Source: Acinetobacter sp. ANC 7912
GTDB lineage: Bacteria; Pseudomonadota; Gammaproteobacteria; Pseudomonadales; Moraxellaceae
NCBI RefSeq assembly: GCF_039862785.1
Contig: NZ_CP156795.1
Location: 434,001-498,000 of the forward strand
Reading direction: 5' to 3'
Length of the DNA: 64,000 nt
Position 1 is the stretch's first letter. Each line of letters opens with the position of its first letter. The position numbers and the translations under genes were made by a program. Below, piece after piece: positions 34,792-44,327 of the stretch. Below the pieces are notes generated by a model. The model was not told where the DNA came from. It saw only the letters and a program-made list of their open reading frames with translations, and did no database searches.

Positions 34792-35814
34792 TTAGGCGAC
34801 TTTGAGGCCAGCGCGTTTTGCTGCAGCGGAATGTTGCAGATAATGTAGCGCATCCTCGGTATTGGCCTCATGCACTGGGTCATACCACGGCATCATATAA
34901 CCCAACTGTTGAGACACCAGCCACAGAGGATTTGGCAACAGGCGATTGTCCTGCTGGGAAATGCGCCACCATTCTTTCCAGATCCATGGTTTATACACCG
35001 CAGGTTTGTATTGTTTAAAACGTGGATCTTGTGACAACAGATGCGCGGCACCATCGACCCATAGTCCAATCACCCCAATAATCACGACGATACTAAGATA
35101 ATAGCGGGCCAAATAACTGCCACCGAGATGCCGGTAAAGGTCAAAGGCGACACTGCGATGCTCGATTTCTTCTGCGCCATGCCATTTGACTAGATCTAGC
35201 ATATTCGGGTCGGTACCGAGCCGCTCCCATTCAGTATTGTAGAGCGCATATTTTCCAAGGACACAGGTCATGTGTTCGACTGTGGCAATAATGCCGAGTC
35301 GGAACAGGTCCCATTGATGGGCTGCGATATTTGGAATTTTTAGTCCAAGTGGTTGGTCTGCCAGCAGCTTGTTAAACAGGAAATTCATGATCTCCAGATT
35401 GCGCTGGATATCAATCTGACGCTCAGTCAGATATTCCTTGTTTGCGGAGTTATGTGCCTGCGCATGCATAGCTTCCTGGCGGATAAAGGCTTGCACATCA
35501 GCTCGTAGTTTTTCATCCGTAATCTGTGGCAGCACTTTGTTATATAGTCGGCAGAACCAGAATTCACCAGCTGGCAGAATATTATTAATTTCATTCACAA
35601 AGTAGCTGGCAAAAGGCTGATCTGGAATCCAGTCTATCGGCGTGTCTTGCCATTCAAATCTGACTTTGCGTGGCTGGATGAAATAGGCGATTGAAGAGCC
35701 AATTTTTTTTGTTTTGAAGCGGGGAAAGTAAAGACATGGCGGTGTATCCATCACTGCTTGTAGAAAGTCAGTATGAAAAAAATATCCCGTACGGCTGTAG
35801 GCAATACGGGACAT
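34792..35814 (-). CDS. Putative metal-dependent hydrolase (PF10118 type)
   Basis: A 340-residue, mostly helical protein. EAMHAQAHNSANKEYL and GAEEIEHRSVAFDLYRHLGG supply the ExxH and EExxH motifs of a ferritin-like di-metal site, the hallmark of the PF10118 'predicted metal-dependent hydrolase' family. A hydrophobic helix follows (YYLSIVVIIGVIGLWV). The function is unknown. The start could be ATG 35814 (MSRIAYSRTG) or ATG 35751 (MDTPPCLYFPRFKTKK); the conserved part begins at the latter. It is downstream of engB on the same strand. Confidence 0.75.
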   Translation of the reverse strand: MSRIAYSRTGYFFHTDFLQAVMDTPPCLYFPRFKTKKIGSSIAYFIQPRKVRFEWQDTPIDWIPDQPFASYFVNEINNILPAGEFWFCRLYNKVLPQITDEKLRADVQAFIRQEAMHAQAHNSANKEYLTERQIDIQRNLEIMNFLFNKLLADQPLGLKIPNIAAHQWDLFRLGIIATVEHMTCVLGKYALYNTEWERLGTDPNMLDLVKWHGAEEIEHRSVAFDLYRHLGGSYLARYYLSIVVIIGVIGLWVDGAAHLLSQDPRFKQYKPAVYKPWIWKEWWRISQQDNRLLPNPLWLVSQQLGYMMPWYDPVHEANTEDALHYLQHSAAAKRAGLKVA

Positions 35815-35841
35815 TCTTTTATCCGATGGAACACATTCGGG

Positions 35842-36768
35842 TTATTTTTGTGGATCCTGTTCTACAATCTCTGATTTATCAGCTTCGATTGGCTCGTCCA
35901 GGGCATTTAATTCGCTAGGAGTAACTTCATCGGCTTGCTCTGCGTCTGCTTCTTCATCTTCTAGCTCAACAGATTCAATAGGTGCATCCGTCTGGTTCAG
36001 ATCATGCAATGACGCTTCCGGAATAGCATCCAGATCAAAGTCATTGGACTGATCCAGCGTATAGTTCAGACGACCGGCCATGACGCTTGCCAGTTCTTCC
36101 AGTCCTTCTTTATTTAGAGAGGAGAATAGCTGAATCGAGAAATCCAGCTTCATTTTCTTCAGCTGGGCTTTAACTTCCTGTAAGGCTTTGGAAGCAGGAC
36201 CACGGTTCAGTTTATCCGACTTGGTTAGCAACACATGCACGAACAGGTGACGCGAATAGGCCCATTCCAGCATCATCACGTCAAAGTGTTGCAGTGGATG
36301 GCGGATATCCATCAGCAACACCAAGCCTTGCAGACTCTTACGGTGAACCAGGTAATTTTCTAGCTCTTTCTGCCAGACGATTTTCATCGCTTCCGGTACC
36401 GCAGCATAACCATAACCCGGCAAATCGACTAGACGCTGATCCGGATTGCCCAAACTAAAGAAGTTGATCATCTGGGTACGGCCAGGCTTTTTCGACGCAC
36501 GCGCCAGCTGTTTCTGGTTGGTCAGGGCATTGATGGCACTGGATTTACCTGCGTTAGAGCGGCCGGCAAATGCCACTTCATAACCGGTATCTTCCACACA
36601 AAGACTCAGCTTTGGTGCACTCATTAAAAATTCAGCTTTGCGCAGCCAGTTGAGGGCGTGCCGCGAATATTCAGTAATGGCCGGATCAACTTTTTTGGCA
36701 TAGCTAATCTTTTGCTTTGGGGCATTGGCTGCCTTACTGTTTTTCGACTTTCCTCTGCTGTGGTGCAT
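35842..36768 (-). CDS. engB: Ribosome-biogenesis GTPase EngB/YihA with extended termini
   Basis: A TRAFAC GTPase needed for 50S assembly. GRSNAGKSS is the P-loop, KPGRTQ the switch I threonine region, DLPGYGYA the G3 motif and TKSDKLN the G4 motif. The core is about 200 residues; this protein has 308, with a basic N-terminal extension of about 45 residues (HHSRGKSKNSKAANAPKQK) and a highly acidic C-terminal tail of about 70 residues (VELEDEEADAEQADEVTPSE). The next gene upstream is nsrR on the same strand. Confidence 0.92.
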   Translation of the reverse strand: MHHSRGKSKNSKAANAPKQKISYAKKVDPAITEYSRHALNWLRKAEFLMSAPKLSLCVEDTGYEVAFAGRSNAGKSSAINALTNQKQLARASKKPGRTQMINFFSLGNPDQRLVDLPGYGYAAVPEAMKIVWQKELENYLVHRKSLQGLVLLMDIRHPLQHFDVMMLEWAYSRHLFVHVLLTKSDKLNRGPASKALQEVKAQLKKMKLDFSIQLFSSLNKEGLEELASVMAGRLNYTLDQSNDFDLDAIPEASLHDLNQTDAPIESVELEDEEADAEQADEVTPSELNALDEPIEADKSEIVEQDPQK

Positions 36769-36870
36769 GGCTCAACTTCAAACTTAAATTTACAAGCAGC
36801 CATTATAAAGGAAGTCATCCGGGCAAGCGAACTTTCCGCAAAAGTCATATAGGGAGAAATGAAAGGAAAA

Positions 36871-37311
36871 TTAAAGATTGATCAGACTGATCGGTGATTG
36901 GGTGCTGTAGTGCCCCTGCAATGGAGTCACGACATCACTCAAGCTATATTGATCTAAACTGGCATAAAACTGTTCCACAGCATTATCAAGAATACCTTTC
37001 AGACCACAGTTACTCCGCAGCACGCAGGGTGGGGTATTACATTCCACCACTTGGCTGTCCTGTTGCAGGACTCGTACGATTTGACCTAGGGGAATTTTCA
37101 GGGTGAGCGGATTCAGACGAATGCCGCCGCCACGGCCGCGAGTGGTAATCAGCCAGTCCTGCTTCGCCATAAAATGTACAATTTTCATGGCATGATTCTC
37201 CGACACCTGCAGCTCATTTGCCAGTTCCGCAATGTTGTACGGCACTTCTTTCGGCTGGGCGATGTACATAAGAATCCGTAAAGCGTAATCGGTAAATTTA
37301 TTTAACTGCAT
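36871..37311 (-). CDS. nsrR: Rrf2-family nitric-oxide-sensing repressor NsrR
   Basis: A 146-residue iron-sulfur repressor. The winged helix MQLNKFTDYALRILMYIAQ...LQVSENHAMKIVHFMAKQDWL is followed by cysteines at residues 91, 96 and 102 (CNTPPCVLRSNC), exactly the cluster spacing of E. coli NsrR. NO destroys the cluster and releases DNA. It lies just downstream of hmp, whose promoter carries two NsrR boxes, so hmp is the obvious target. Confidence 0.9.
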   Translation of the reverse strand: MQLNKFTDYALRILMYIAQPKEVPYNIAELANELQVSENHAMKIVHFMAKQDWLITTRGRGGGIRLNPLTLKIPLGQIVRVLQQDSQVVECNTPPCVLRSNCGLKGILDNAVEQFYASLDQYSLSDVVTPLQGHYSTQSPISLINL

Positions 37312-37338
37312 TATAAAACAGGAGTTTTCATAAAAGTC

Positions 37339-37369
37339 AGGGCTAGTCTAACACAGCCAGACTAGCCCT
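37339..37369 (-). terminator. Hairpin between hmp and nsrR
   Basis: AGGGCTAGTCT and AGACTAGCCCT form a perfect 11-bp stem with a 9-base loop. The minus-strand T run is weak, so it may be a leaky terminator of hmp. Confidence 0.7.
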
Positions 37370-37396
37370 TGTATGCTTTCAGTTTAAGCTGACTGC

Positions 37397-38605
37397 TTAG
37401 TGGCGAACACCACCAGTACCGAAGGCTTCACTGTGAATATTCTCGGCAGGGATGCCTCGAGCAACCAGGGCTTTATGCTGTGCCGCCATAAATGGCATTG
37501 GACCACACAGGTAATAGTCGGCATTTTCTGGAAGTAGTGCACGGTCAATTATGCTCAGATCCAGACGGCCAGCAAAATCATAATCCTCACCCAGCTTGTC
37601 ACTGGCATGTGGGAATTCGTAGGCAGTTACTGTATGCAGGCGTGGATATTTTGCTTTTAGCTCATGAATGTGCTGTTTCATCGCATGTACCTGTTTGCTA
37701 CGGCAGGCATGAATGAAAGTTACAGGTTGTGGCATATCCAGAGTCACCAGCTGGTTCAGCATGGCGACCATAGGAGTCAGACCTACACCACCACTGATAA
37801 ACACATTACGTTTGTTTGGATCGATCAGGTAGAAGTTACCTGTTGGTGCAGATACTTCAATTTCCGAACCTTCTGGCAGGCTGTGCAAAGTATTAGATAC
37901 CCAGCCTGGTACCATGTCACCTTTCTGGTCTTCACGTTTTACTGAAATACGCAGGTAATCTGCTTGTGGGCAAGTTGAAAGCGTATATTGACGTGGCTGT
38001 CTCAGGTTGAGTTCAGGTATGAATACACGTACTGAAATGTATTGGCCCGCTTCATATTTTGGTAAAGGACCACCGTCGACTGGAGCCAGGTAGAAGGAAG
38101 TGATTTCGTCACTTTCCACCACTTTCTTGGCAATCTTGAAGTTGCGCCAGCCTAACCAGCTACCTTTAGTTTGTTCATGCTGGTCGTAAATCGCTTTTTC
38201 AGTCGCGATGAACAGATCCGCCAGTTGACCATAGGCTGCAGCCCACGCCTCAATCAGTGGATCATCCATTGAAATGTTGAGCACTTCACTGATGGAATGC
38301 AGCAAGTTTTCCCCAACAATGCTGTAATCCGGTGCCTTGATGTTCAGGCTCACGTGTTTGTGTGCGATCAGCTCAACCACAGGTAACAGCACAGAAGGAT
38401 CTTCAATATTTTCTGCGTATGCTAGTACCGCACCGGCTAGGGCTTGTGCCTGCGCACCACTACGCTGATGACCCATATTAAAAGTTTCTTTCAGGTCCGG
38501 GTTATTGCCCAGCATGCGGTTATAGAAATAACCAGTTAACGCAACGCCGTTTTCACGAAGAACAGGAACAGTGGCTTTTACAAGTTCAATTTGCTGTGGA
38601 GTCAT
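37397..38605 (-). CDS. hmp: Flavohaemoprotein nitric-oxide dioxygenase
   Basis: A 402-residue NO-detoxifying enzyme that turns NO and O2 into nitrate. The N-terminal globin has the proximal histidine in IAHKHVSLNIKAPDYSIVGENLL. The FAD domain has RQYTLSTCP and the NAD(P) domain has GGVGLTPMVAMLNQL, ending AFGTGGV. GAGAG precedes ATG 38605. The tandem palindromes 28-75 bp upstream indicate repression by NsrR, encoded next door. Confidence 0.95.
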   Translation of the reverse strand: MTPQQIELVKATVPVLRENGVALTGYFYNRMLGNNPDLKETFNMGHQRSGAQAQALAGAVLAYAENIEDPSVLLPVVELIAHKHVSLNIKAPDYSIVGENLLHSISEVLNISMDDPLIEAWAAAYGQLADLFIATEKAIYDQHEQTKGSWLGWRNFKIAKKVVESDEITSFYLAPVDGGPLPKYEAGQYISVRVFIPELNLRQPRQYTLSTCPQADYLRISVKREDQKGDMVPGWVSNTLHSLPEGSEIEVSAPTGNFYLIDPNKRNVFISGGVGLTPMVAMLNQLVTLDMPQPVTFIHACRSKQVHAMKQHIHELKAKYPRLHTVTAYEFPHASDKLGEDYDFAGRLDLSIIDRALLPENADYYLCGPMPFMAAQHKALVARGIPAENIHSEAFGTGGVRH

Positions 38606-38632
38606 AGCTGATCTCTCATGGCTGTTATTTAT

Positions 38633-38655
38633 AAGATGTATTTACAATACATCTT
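38633..38655. promoter_or_regulatory. NsrR box 1 upstream of hmp
   Basis: A 23-bp palindrome with arms AAGATGTATT and AATACATCTT, matching the known NsrR consensus AAGATGCATTT inverted repeat with T for C. It begins 28 bp before the hmp start codon. Confidence 0.85.
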
Positions 38656-38657
38656 TA

Positions 38658-38680
38658 AAGATGTATTTACAATACATCTT
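38658..38680. promoter_or_regulatory. NsrR box 2 upstream of hmp
   Basis: Base-for-base repeat of box 1, with centres 25 bp apart, giving a tandem operator of two NsrR dimers. Confidence 0.85.
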
Positions 38681-38701
38681 TAAATTAAAACCATGAAAAA
38701 A

Positions 38702-38727
38702 TTATGGGATATAAAAATATCCCATAA
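38702..38727 (-). terminator. Terminator of the HerA-like gene
   Basis: TTATGGGATAT, loop AAAA, ATATCCCATAA: a perfect 11-bp stem with a T run on the minus strand. It separates the HerA-like gene from the hmp promoter. Confidence 0.88.
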
Positions 38728-38758
38728 AAATGATGCTTTTGATCGGAGAAAGGAGAGG

Positions 38759-40309
38759 TTATTTACGGCCGAAGAGGGAACCTAATAAGCCACGGACAAT
38801 TTTCTGCCCAGTGTTGCTACCCAGACTGCGCGCTGCACTTTTGGCAAAAGTCCCGACAATGTCCTGAGTTAGCTTTTCACGCTGCTTGGCTGCACGTTCG
38901 GCTTCTTTTTGCTGTTCACGCGCCAGACGTTCCTGTTCCTTGGCTTGCTGTTTAACCAGGGCTTCCTGTTCTTTGGCTTGTTGCTTGGCAAGCTCAGCGG
39001 CTTGTGCCTGTTGCTGACGTTCAGCAACCTTATTCTGCAGCATTTCGTACGCACTATCCCGGTCGACCTGCTGCTCATAAATGCCCGCCACGATGCTTTG
39101 CTGCATTAAAGCTTTACGTTCTTCAGGTGTAATCGGGCTAAAAGAGGAATGCGGTGGCATGATCCAACCACGTTCCACAATTTGTGGAGTACCTTTCTCA
39201 TCCAGACAGCTAATCAGGGCTTCACCCACAGCAAGTTCAGTGATGGCTTCCTGCACTTTAAACTCCGGATTAGCTCGGAAAGTATCTGCTGCCGTTTTGA
39301 CCGCTTTCTGGTCTTTTGGGGTAAAGGCGCGTAAGGCATGCTGAATACGGTTGCCGAGTTGTCCTAAGACACTTTCCGGTAGATCCAGCGGATTCTGGGT
39401 AACAAAGTAAACCCCGACACCTTTGGAGCGGATCAGACGCACCACCTGTTCAATTTTGTCCTGCAGGGCAGGGCTGGCATTATCAAAGAGTAGGTGGGCT
39501 TCATCAAAGAAGAACACCAGTTTCGGTTTGTCCACATCACCGACTTCTGGCAATTGCTCAAACAGTTCCGACAGCATCCACAGCAGGAAAGTGGCATAGA
39601 GTTTTGGTGTATTCATCAGCTTGTCGGCAGCGAGCAGGTTAATGTTACCGCGGCCTTGGCTATCCGTTTGCAGGAAATCCATTAAGTCCAAGGCTGGTTC
39701 GCCAAAGAATTTATCGCCACCCTGATCAGCAAGCGCGAGCAGGTTGCGTTGAATGGCACCGAGACTGGCAGGAGAGAGATTGCCATATTCCGCTTTAAAG
39801 TCTGCCGCATGTTCGCTGACATAACTCAGCATGGCTTTCAGGTCTTTAAAGTCGATCAGCAACAAGCCCTGATCATCAGCAATCCGGAACACGGCGGAAA
39901 GTACGCCTTCCTGGGTGTCATTCAGGTTCAAGATACGGGCAAGCAGAAGCGGCCCAATTTCGGAAATGGTGGTGCGGATCGGATGGCCTTGTTCGCCAAA
40001 CAGATCCCAGAATACGACAGGAGATGCTTCAAAAGGAACCGAATCGATATTCAGGCTTTTAACCCGTTCATTAAATTTAGGATTATTTTCGCCCGGCTTG
40101 GCCAAGCTGGAGACATCGCCCTTGGCATCAGCAAGGAATACGGGTACACCAATCCGGGAAAAGTTTTCTGCCAACACTTTCAAGGTCACGGTTTTTCCCG
40201 TTCCGGTGGCGCCGGCAATCAGTCCATGACGGTTAGCGAGCTGTGAATGCAGCACAATTTCTTGCGTGGTATCACTGGTTTTTTTTGCAATGACAATTGG
40301 TGTACCCAT
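38759..40309 (-). CDS. HerA-like/DUF853 family ATPase
   Basis: A 516-residue P-loop ATPase with Walker [13 protein letters not shown] and Walker [16 protein letters not shown], followed by [41 protein letters not shown], which is typical of DUF853 (E. coli YjgR). Residues about 415-485 form a Gln/Lys/Glu-rich coiled coil ([20 protein letters not shown]). Family members are related to the HerA-FtsK ATPases, but their role is unproven. It lies 18 bp downstream of the metC-like gene and probably shares its transcript. Confidence 0.85.
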   Translation of the reverse strand: MGTPIVIAKKTSDTTQEIVLHSQLANRHGLIAGATGTGKTVTLKVLAENFSRIGVPVFLADAKGDVSSLAKPGENNPKFNERVKSLNIDSVPFEASPVVFWDLFGEQGHPIRTTISEIGPLLLARILNLNDTQEGVLSAVFRIADDQGLLLIDFKDLKAMLSYVSEHAADFKAEYGNLSPASLGAIQRNLLALADQGGDKFFGEPALDLMDFLQTDSQGRGNINLLAADKLMNTPKLYATFLLWMLSELFEQLPEVGDVDKPKLVFFFDEAHLLFDNASPALQDKIEQVVRLIRSKGVGVYFVTQNPLDLPESVLGQLGNRIQHALRAFTPKDQKAVKTAADTFRANPEFKVQEAITELAVGEALISCLDEKGTPQIVERGWIMPPHSSFSPITPEERKALMQQSIVAGIYEQQVDRDSAYEMLQNKVAERQQQAQAAELAKQQAKEQEALVKQQAKEQERLAREQQKEAERAAKQREKLTQDIVGTFAKSAARSLGSNTGQKIVRGLLGSLFGRK

Positions 40310-40327
40310 ATATTTTCCTGTTGTTAT

Positions 40328-41542
40328 TTATTCGTTTTTCACTTTTTTCATCTGTTGTAATGCATGTTGAATATCCTGAATCAGATCTTCCGGATGTTCC
40401 AGACCGATACAGAACCGCACCAAGAAACCCTCTTTTAAATGTGAATGTTCCAGCACACGCATTTCTTTTAAGTTATATAGCATGACTAGGCTGACAGGGC
40501 CACCCCAACTAAAACCTAACTTAAATAACTGTAAAGCATCACAGAAGTTACGGATATCCTGCAGCTGGTATTTGCTGTCAAAAATCACGCTGACCAGCCC
40601 GGCACTATGACCTTGCTTGCAAATTTCTTTCCAGTATTCATGACCGGCGCTGTGTGGATCAGCTGGATGCAATACCTGGACAAATTCCTGCTGCTGTTTC
40701 AGCCAGGCTAGTACTTTGATTGCGCTGCTGGACTGATGTTCATAACGCAGCTGCATGGATGGAAGGCTGCGTTGCACTTGTGCGACATCATCACCGGATA
40801 CAGAAATACCTTGGATCGCATGTGCACGGAACAGTTTGTGATGCAGATCCTTGTCACGGGTTACCACTGAACCCATCAGGATGTCACCGCCACCACTTGG
40901 ATACTTGGTCAGAGCATGTACGGAAATGTCGACACTCAGGTGTTCATCACCGAAGTCAAAGGCATTAAAGGCCAGTCCCGCACCCCAAGTATTGTCCAGG
41001 GCAGTCAGGATGTTGTGTTCTTTAGCTTTTTTTACCAAACCATTCAGATCTGGGAATTCCAGGGTGACTGAACCAGCAGCTTCCAGCCACAGCAGCTTGG
41101 CTTTTTTTGATGGGCTAAAGCTGTCGACATGTAGCGGGTTATAGACTTCCACCTGAATACCGTAATGGGTTTCCAGATTGCGCAGATGCTCCATATTCGG
41201 GCCATAAATATTGTCCGGCACCCAGACCTCATCACCATGGCTTAAAAAGCAAGAATTCACGAGATTAATCGCGGATAAACCGCTTGGTGCCAGCAGGTGA
41301 TACAGGCCACCTTCAATCTGGGCAATGTTGTCGCCCAAGGTAAAGGTTGTCGGTGTGCCATGCGTGCCATAACTATAGTCATAGTCATCAGTCCAGTGGC
41401 GATTAAATAGGGCATCCGTATTCTGGAAAATAATCGTGGATGCACGATAGAGGGGAGGTTGAACCGTAGAAACGTATTGAGGGGCCTTTCGTGGTGCATG
41501 AATCAAGGCGGTTTGTGGATTTTTTTTCACGCTATTGCTCAT
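40328..41542 (-). CDS. metC: PLP-dependent cystathionine beta-lyase-like enzyme
   Basis: A Cys/Met-metabolism enzyme of the MetC/MetB fold. YSYGTHGTPTTFTLGDNIAQIEGG is the N-terminal family stretch, LALDNTW-type ALDNTWGAGLAFN holds the PLP aspartate, and SVHALTKYPSGGGDILMG contains the lysine that binds PLP (K in LTKY). Cystathionine beta-lyase is most likely, from the YGTHGTPTT motif. I start it at ATG 41542 (MSNSVKKNPQTAL), giving 404 residues; a TTG four codons up is possible. Confidence 0.85.
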   Translation of the reverse strand: MSNSVKKNPQTALIHAPRKAPQYVSTVQPPLYRASTIIFQNTDALFNRHWTDDYDYSYGTHGTPTTFTLGDNIAQIEGGLYHLLAPSGLSAINLVNSCFLSHGDEVWVPDNIYGPNMEHLRNLETHYGIQVEVYNPLHVDSFSPSKKAKLLWLEAAGSVTLEFPDLNGLVKKAKEHNILTALDNTWGAGLAFNAFDFGDEHLSVDISVHALTKYPSGGGDILMGSVVTRDKDLHHKLFRAHAIQGISVSGDDVAQVQRSLPSMQLRYEHQSSSAIKVLAWLKQQQEFVQVLHPADPHSAGHEYWKEICKQGHSAGLVSVIFDSKYQLQDIRNFCDALQLFKLGFSWGGPVSLVMLYNLKEMRVLEHSHLKEGFLVRFCIGLEHPEDLIQDIQHALQQMKKVKNE

Positions 41543-41695
41543 CTCTGGAGTCAAAAACAGTTTTAGCTTAAGAGAATATGCGATTTCACGCTACTAAGGT
41601 TATGAATTGTTTAAAAAGCTTATACAAAATAAAAGTTGGCTTCATTTTTGCAAAACCAAGCACATACATATAGATACAAGAATAGGTTGTAGCGC

Positions 41696-42430
41696 ATGAA
41701 GTCGCATTTACGAGTACATTATTTTCAGCATATTGCTGGTGAAGGATACGGTAGTTGTGTTGATTTTTTAAAGCAGCATCAGGCGCGCATTACAGCGACT
41801 GAATTTTTTGCTTTACCGGTGGATCGTCCGCTGGATATTGAGGCATTGCCTGATGTAGAAGAGGTTGATTTGCTTATCATTATGGGGGGTACCATGAGCG
41901 TGAATGATGAGGCAAATTATCCTTGGCTGAAAATCGAAAAACGCTGGTTAAGGCGCTATCTGGCACAAGGTAAACCGGCGATTGGCTTGTGTCTGGGGGG
42001 GCAACTGATTGCCAATGCTTTGGGGGCAGCAGTCAGTCGTAATTCAGAACAGGAACTGGGCTGGATGTCAGTCAGCAAAGTCAAGAATGTGCCGGAAGAA
42101 TGCTTTAGCTTGCCTGAACAATTCAGGATTCTGCAGTGGCATAGCGAGACTTTTGAAATTCCAAAAGGCGCGATTCATCTGGCGGAAAATGAAGCCTGTC
42201 GGAATCAAATGTATCAATTGGGCAAGAATGTTTTGGGTTTCCAGTTCCATCCGGAAATTACTCCGGAAACCTTGCAGCTCTTTTTGGAGGATGATGATGA
42301 ATTGGCTCACTTTAAGGGGAAATATGTACAGTCTGCGCATGAGTTACGAAAAAGCCCAAAAAGCAATTTTATTGAAGGAAATCAATTATTAAATCGTGCC
42401 ATTGAATATGTGGTAGAAAAAACCGCCTAG
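41696..42430 (+). CDS. Class I glutamine amidotransferase (GMP-synthase-like)
   Basis: A 244-residue stand-alone GATase1 domain. GLCLGGQLIANALGA holds the nucleophile cysteine, and GFQFHPEITPETL the catalytic His-Glu pair, so the triad is complete. MGGTMSVNDEANYPWLKIEKRWL is the family oxyanion-region loop. There is no synthetase domain. The acceptor and pathway are unknown; related proteins act on gamma-glutamyl compounds or peptides. It is divergent from metC-like with a 150-bp gap. Confidence 0.85.
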   Translation: MKSHLRVHYFQHIAGEGYGSCVDFLKQHQARITATEFFALPVDRPLDIEALPDVEEVDLLIIMGGTMSVNDEANYPWLKIEKRWLRRYLAQGKPAIGLCLGGQLIANALGAAVSRNSEQELGWMSVSKVKNVPEECFSLPEQFRILQWHSETFEIPKGAIHLAENEACRNQMYQLGKNVLGFQFHPEITPETLQLFLEDDDELAHFKGKYVQSAHELRKSPKSNFIEGNQLLNRAIEYVVEKTA

Positions 42431-42496
42431 TGCATGAAAAACAAGCTATTGATTTGGTGGATAAAATGAAAATAAGCCTAAAGCTATAAAAGGGAT

Positions 42497-42525
42497 TTGC
42501 TTATGCATTAAACAATGGCTATAAT
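42497..42525 (+). promoter_or_regulatory. Promoter of the S10 ribosomal operon
   Basis: A perfect TATAAT at 42520-42525 with TTGCTT 17 bp upstream (42497-42502). The predicted start near 42532 gives a leader of about 170 bases. Confidence 0.7.
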
Positions 42526-42531
42526 AGGCCA

Positions 42532-42702
42532 CCCTTCAATAGGAAGGGGGTTAACTGCGAAGAAAGTAGTTAACTATCGTTACAGTCGTGGCATCGATCA
42601 TGACCTTAGTGATAATTCACTGCTCTTGACACTTACCTTGGAATAGTGGGGTGAGATGCGTCAAGAGTGATTCTTTATATATTTGGCTTGGAGTTTACTG
42701 GT
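42532..42702 (+). promoter_or_regulatory. Structured leader of the S10 operon mRNA
   Basis: Two hairpins are visible: GTTAACT...AGTTAAC (42550-42574) and a longer one pairing TCACTGCTCTTGAC (42617-42630) with GTCAAGAGTGA (42660-42670). In enterobacteria this leader mediates L4 autoregulation; whether that holds here is unproven. Confidence 0.55.
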
Positions 42703-43014
42703 ATGTCTAACCAGAGAATTCGTATCCGTCTTAAGTCTTTTGATCACCGTCTTATTGATCAATCAGCTCAAGAAATCGTAGAAACAGCAAAACGTACTGG
42801 CGCACAAGTTTGCGGTCCAATTCCAATGCCTACACGCATTGAACGTTTTAACGTTTTAACATCACCACACGTTAACAAAGATGCGCGTGACCAATACGAG
42901 ATCCGCACTTACAAACGTCTGATCGACATCGTTCAACCAACAGACAAAACTGTTGATGCATTGATGAAGTTAGATCTTGCAGCTGGTGTTGATGTTCAGA
43001 TCGCATTGGGTTAA
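42703..43014 (+). CDS. rpsJ: 30S ribosomal protein S10
   Basis: First gene of the S10 operon. [20 protein letters not shown] at ATG 42703 is the universal S10 start; 103 residues is the normal length. GGAG lies 9 bp upstream, so the extra codons before this ATG are not coding. S10 also serves in transcription antitermination as NusE. Confidence 0.97.
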
Positions 43015-43074
43015 GGCTTTCGGGTTAATTAACACTCTGAGTTAATTAGGCCGCTTTTTTAGAGGTTTATGCAC

Positions 43075-43713
43075 ATGGCTATTGGTTTAGTCGGTCGCAA
43101 GTGCGGTATGACACGCATCTTCACAGATGCTGGTGTTTCTGTGCCTGTTACAGTGATTGAGGTTGATCCTAACCGCATCACTCAAATCAAAACGCTTGAA
43201 ACTGATGGTTATCAAGCGATTCAAATCACTACTGGTGAACGTCGCGAATCACGCGTAACTAACGCTCAGAAAGGTCACTTTGCGAAAGCTGGTGTTGCTG
43301 CTGGTCGTCTGGTTCAAGAATTCCGCGTTTCAGAAGCTGAGCTTGAAGGTCGTGAAGTTGGCGCTACTATCGGTGTAGATCTGTTCACAGTTGGTCAAAT
43401 CGTTGACGTAACTGGTCAGTCTAAAGGTAAAGGTTTCCAAGGTGGTGTTAAACGTTGGAACTTCCGTACTCAAGACGCTACTCACGGTAACTCTGTTTCT
43501 CACCGTGTTCTAGGTTCTACAGGTCAAAACCAGACTCCTGGTCGCGTGTTCAAAGGCAAAAAAATGCCTGGTCACCTTGGTGCAGAACGCGTAACTGTTC
43601 AGGGTCTTGAAATTGTATCTATCGACACAGAACGTTCAGTTCTAGTAGTTAAAGGTGCGATTCCTGGCGCTACTGGTGGCGACGTAACTGTTCGTCCTAC
43701 GATCAAGGCCTGA
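43075..43713 (+). CDS. rplC: 50S ribosomal protein L3
   Basis: A 212-residue L3 with [17 protein letters not shown] at the start and the conserved loop [22 protein letters not shown], whose Q-rich tip reaches the peptidyl-transferase centre. ATG 43075 (MAIGL) is chosen over the ATG two codons earlier because AGAGG is better spaced. A 60-bp gap separates it from rpsJ. Confidence 0.97.
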   Translation: MAIGLVGRKCGMTRIFTDAGVSVPVTVIEVDPNRITQIKTLETDGYQAIQITTGERRESRVTNAQKGHFAKAGVAAGRLVQEFRVSEAELEGREVGATIGVDLFTVGQIVDVTGQSKGKGFQGGVKRWNFRTQDATHGNSVSHRVLGSTGQNQTPGRVFKGKKMPGHLGAERVTVQGLEIVSIDTERSVLVVKGAIPGATGGDVTVRPTIKA

Positions 43714-43724
43714 GGGGAAATAAC

Positions 43725-44327
43725 GTGAATTTAAATACTGTTTCCGGCTCTGCTGTTGAATTATCAGAAGTTGCGTTCGGTCGTGAATTTAATGAAGCAC
43801 TTGTACACCAAGTTGTAACAGCTTACTTAGCTGGTGGTCGTCAAGGTTCTCGTGCTCAAAAATCACGCGCAGACGTTTCTGGCGGTGGTAAAAAACCTTT
43901 CCGTCAAAAAGGTACTGGCCGCGCTCGTGCTGGTTCTATTCGTAGCCCAATCTGGGTTGGCGGTGGTAAAACTTTTGCTGCTCGTCCACAAGACTGGTCT
44001 CAAAAAGTAAACCGTAAAATGTACCGCGGTGCTATGCAATGCATCCTGGCTGAACTTGTTCGTCAAGATCGCCTTGTACTAGTTGAAGAGTTTGCAGTTG
44101 CAGCTCCTAAAACTAAAGAATTGCTTGCAAAACTTAACGACTTGAATGCAACTCGTGCATTAATCGTTACTGATGCTGTTGATGAGAACTTGTATCTAGC
44201 TGCACGTAACCTTCCACACGTTGATGTGGTTGATGCTACAGCTATCGATCCAGTTAGCTTGATCGCGTTCGATAAAGTTGTTATGTCTGTAGCTGCTGCT
44301 AAGAAAATTGAGGTAGAACTCGGATGA
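43725..44327 (+). CDS. rplD: 50S ribosomal protein L4
   Basis: A 200-residue L4 beginning at GTG 43725 with GAGGGGAAA upstream. The long basic loop ([22 protein letters not shown]) that lines the exit tunnel is complete. L4 is the autoregulator of the S10 operon in enterobacteria. It overlaps rplW by 4 bp. Confidence 0.97.
   Translation: MNLNTVSGSAVELSEVAFGREFNEALVHQVVTAYLAGGRQGSRAQKSRADVSGGGKKPFRQKGTGRARAGSIRSPIWVGGGKTFAARPQDWSQKVNRKMYRGAMQCILAELVRQDRLVLVEEFAVAAPKTKELLAKLNDLNATRALIVTDAVDENLYLAARNLPHVDVVDATAIDPVSLIAFDKVVMSVAAAKKIEVELG

Noticed and set aside
42431..42702. A transfer-RNA or other stable RNA gene in the gap before rpsJ
   Set aside because: No cloverleaf or CCA end; the structure fits an mRNA leader. 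No tRNA or rRNA gene was seen elsewhere in the window.
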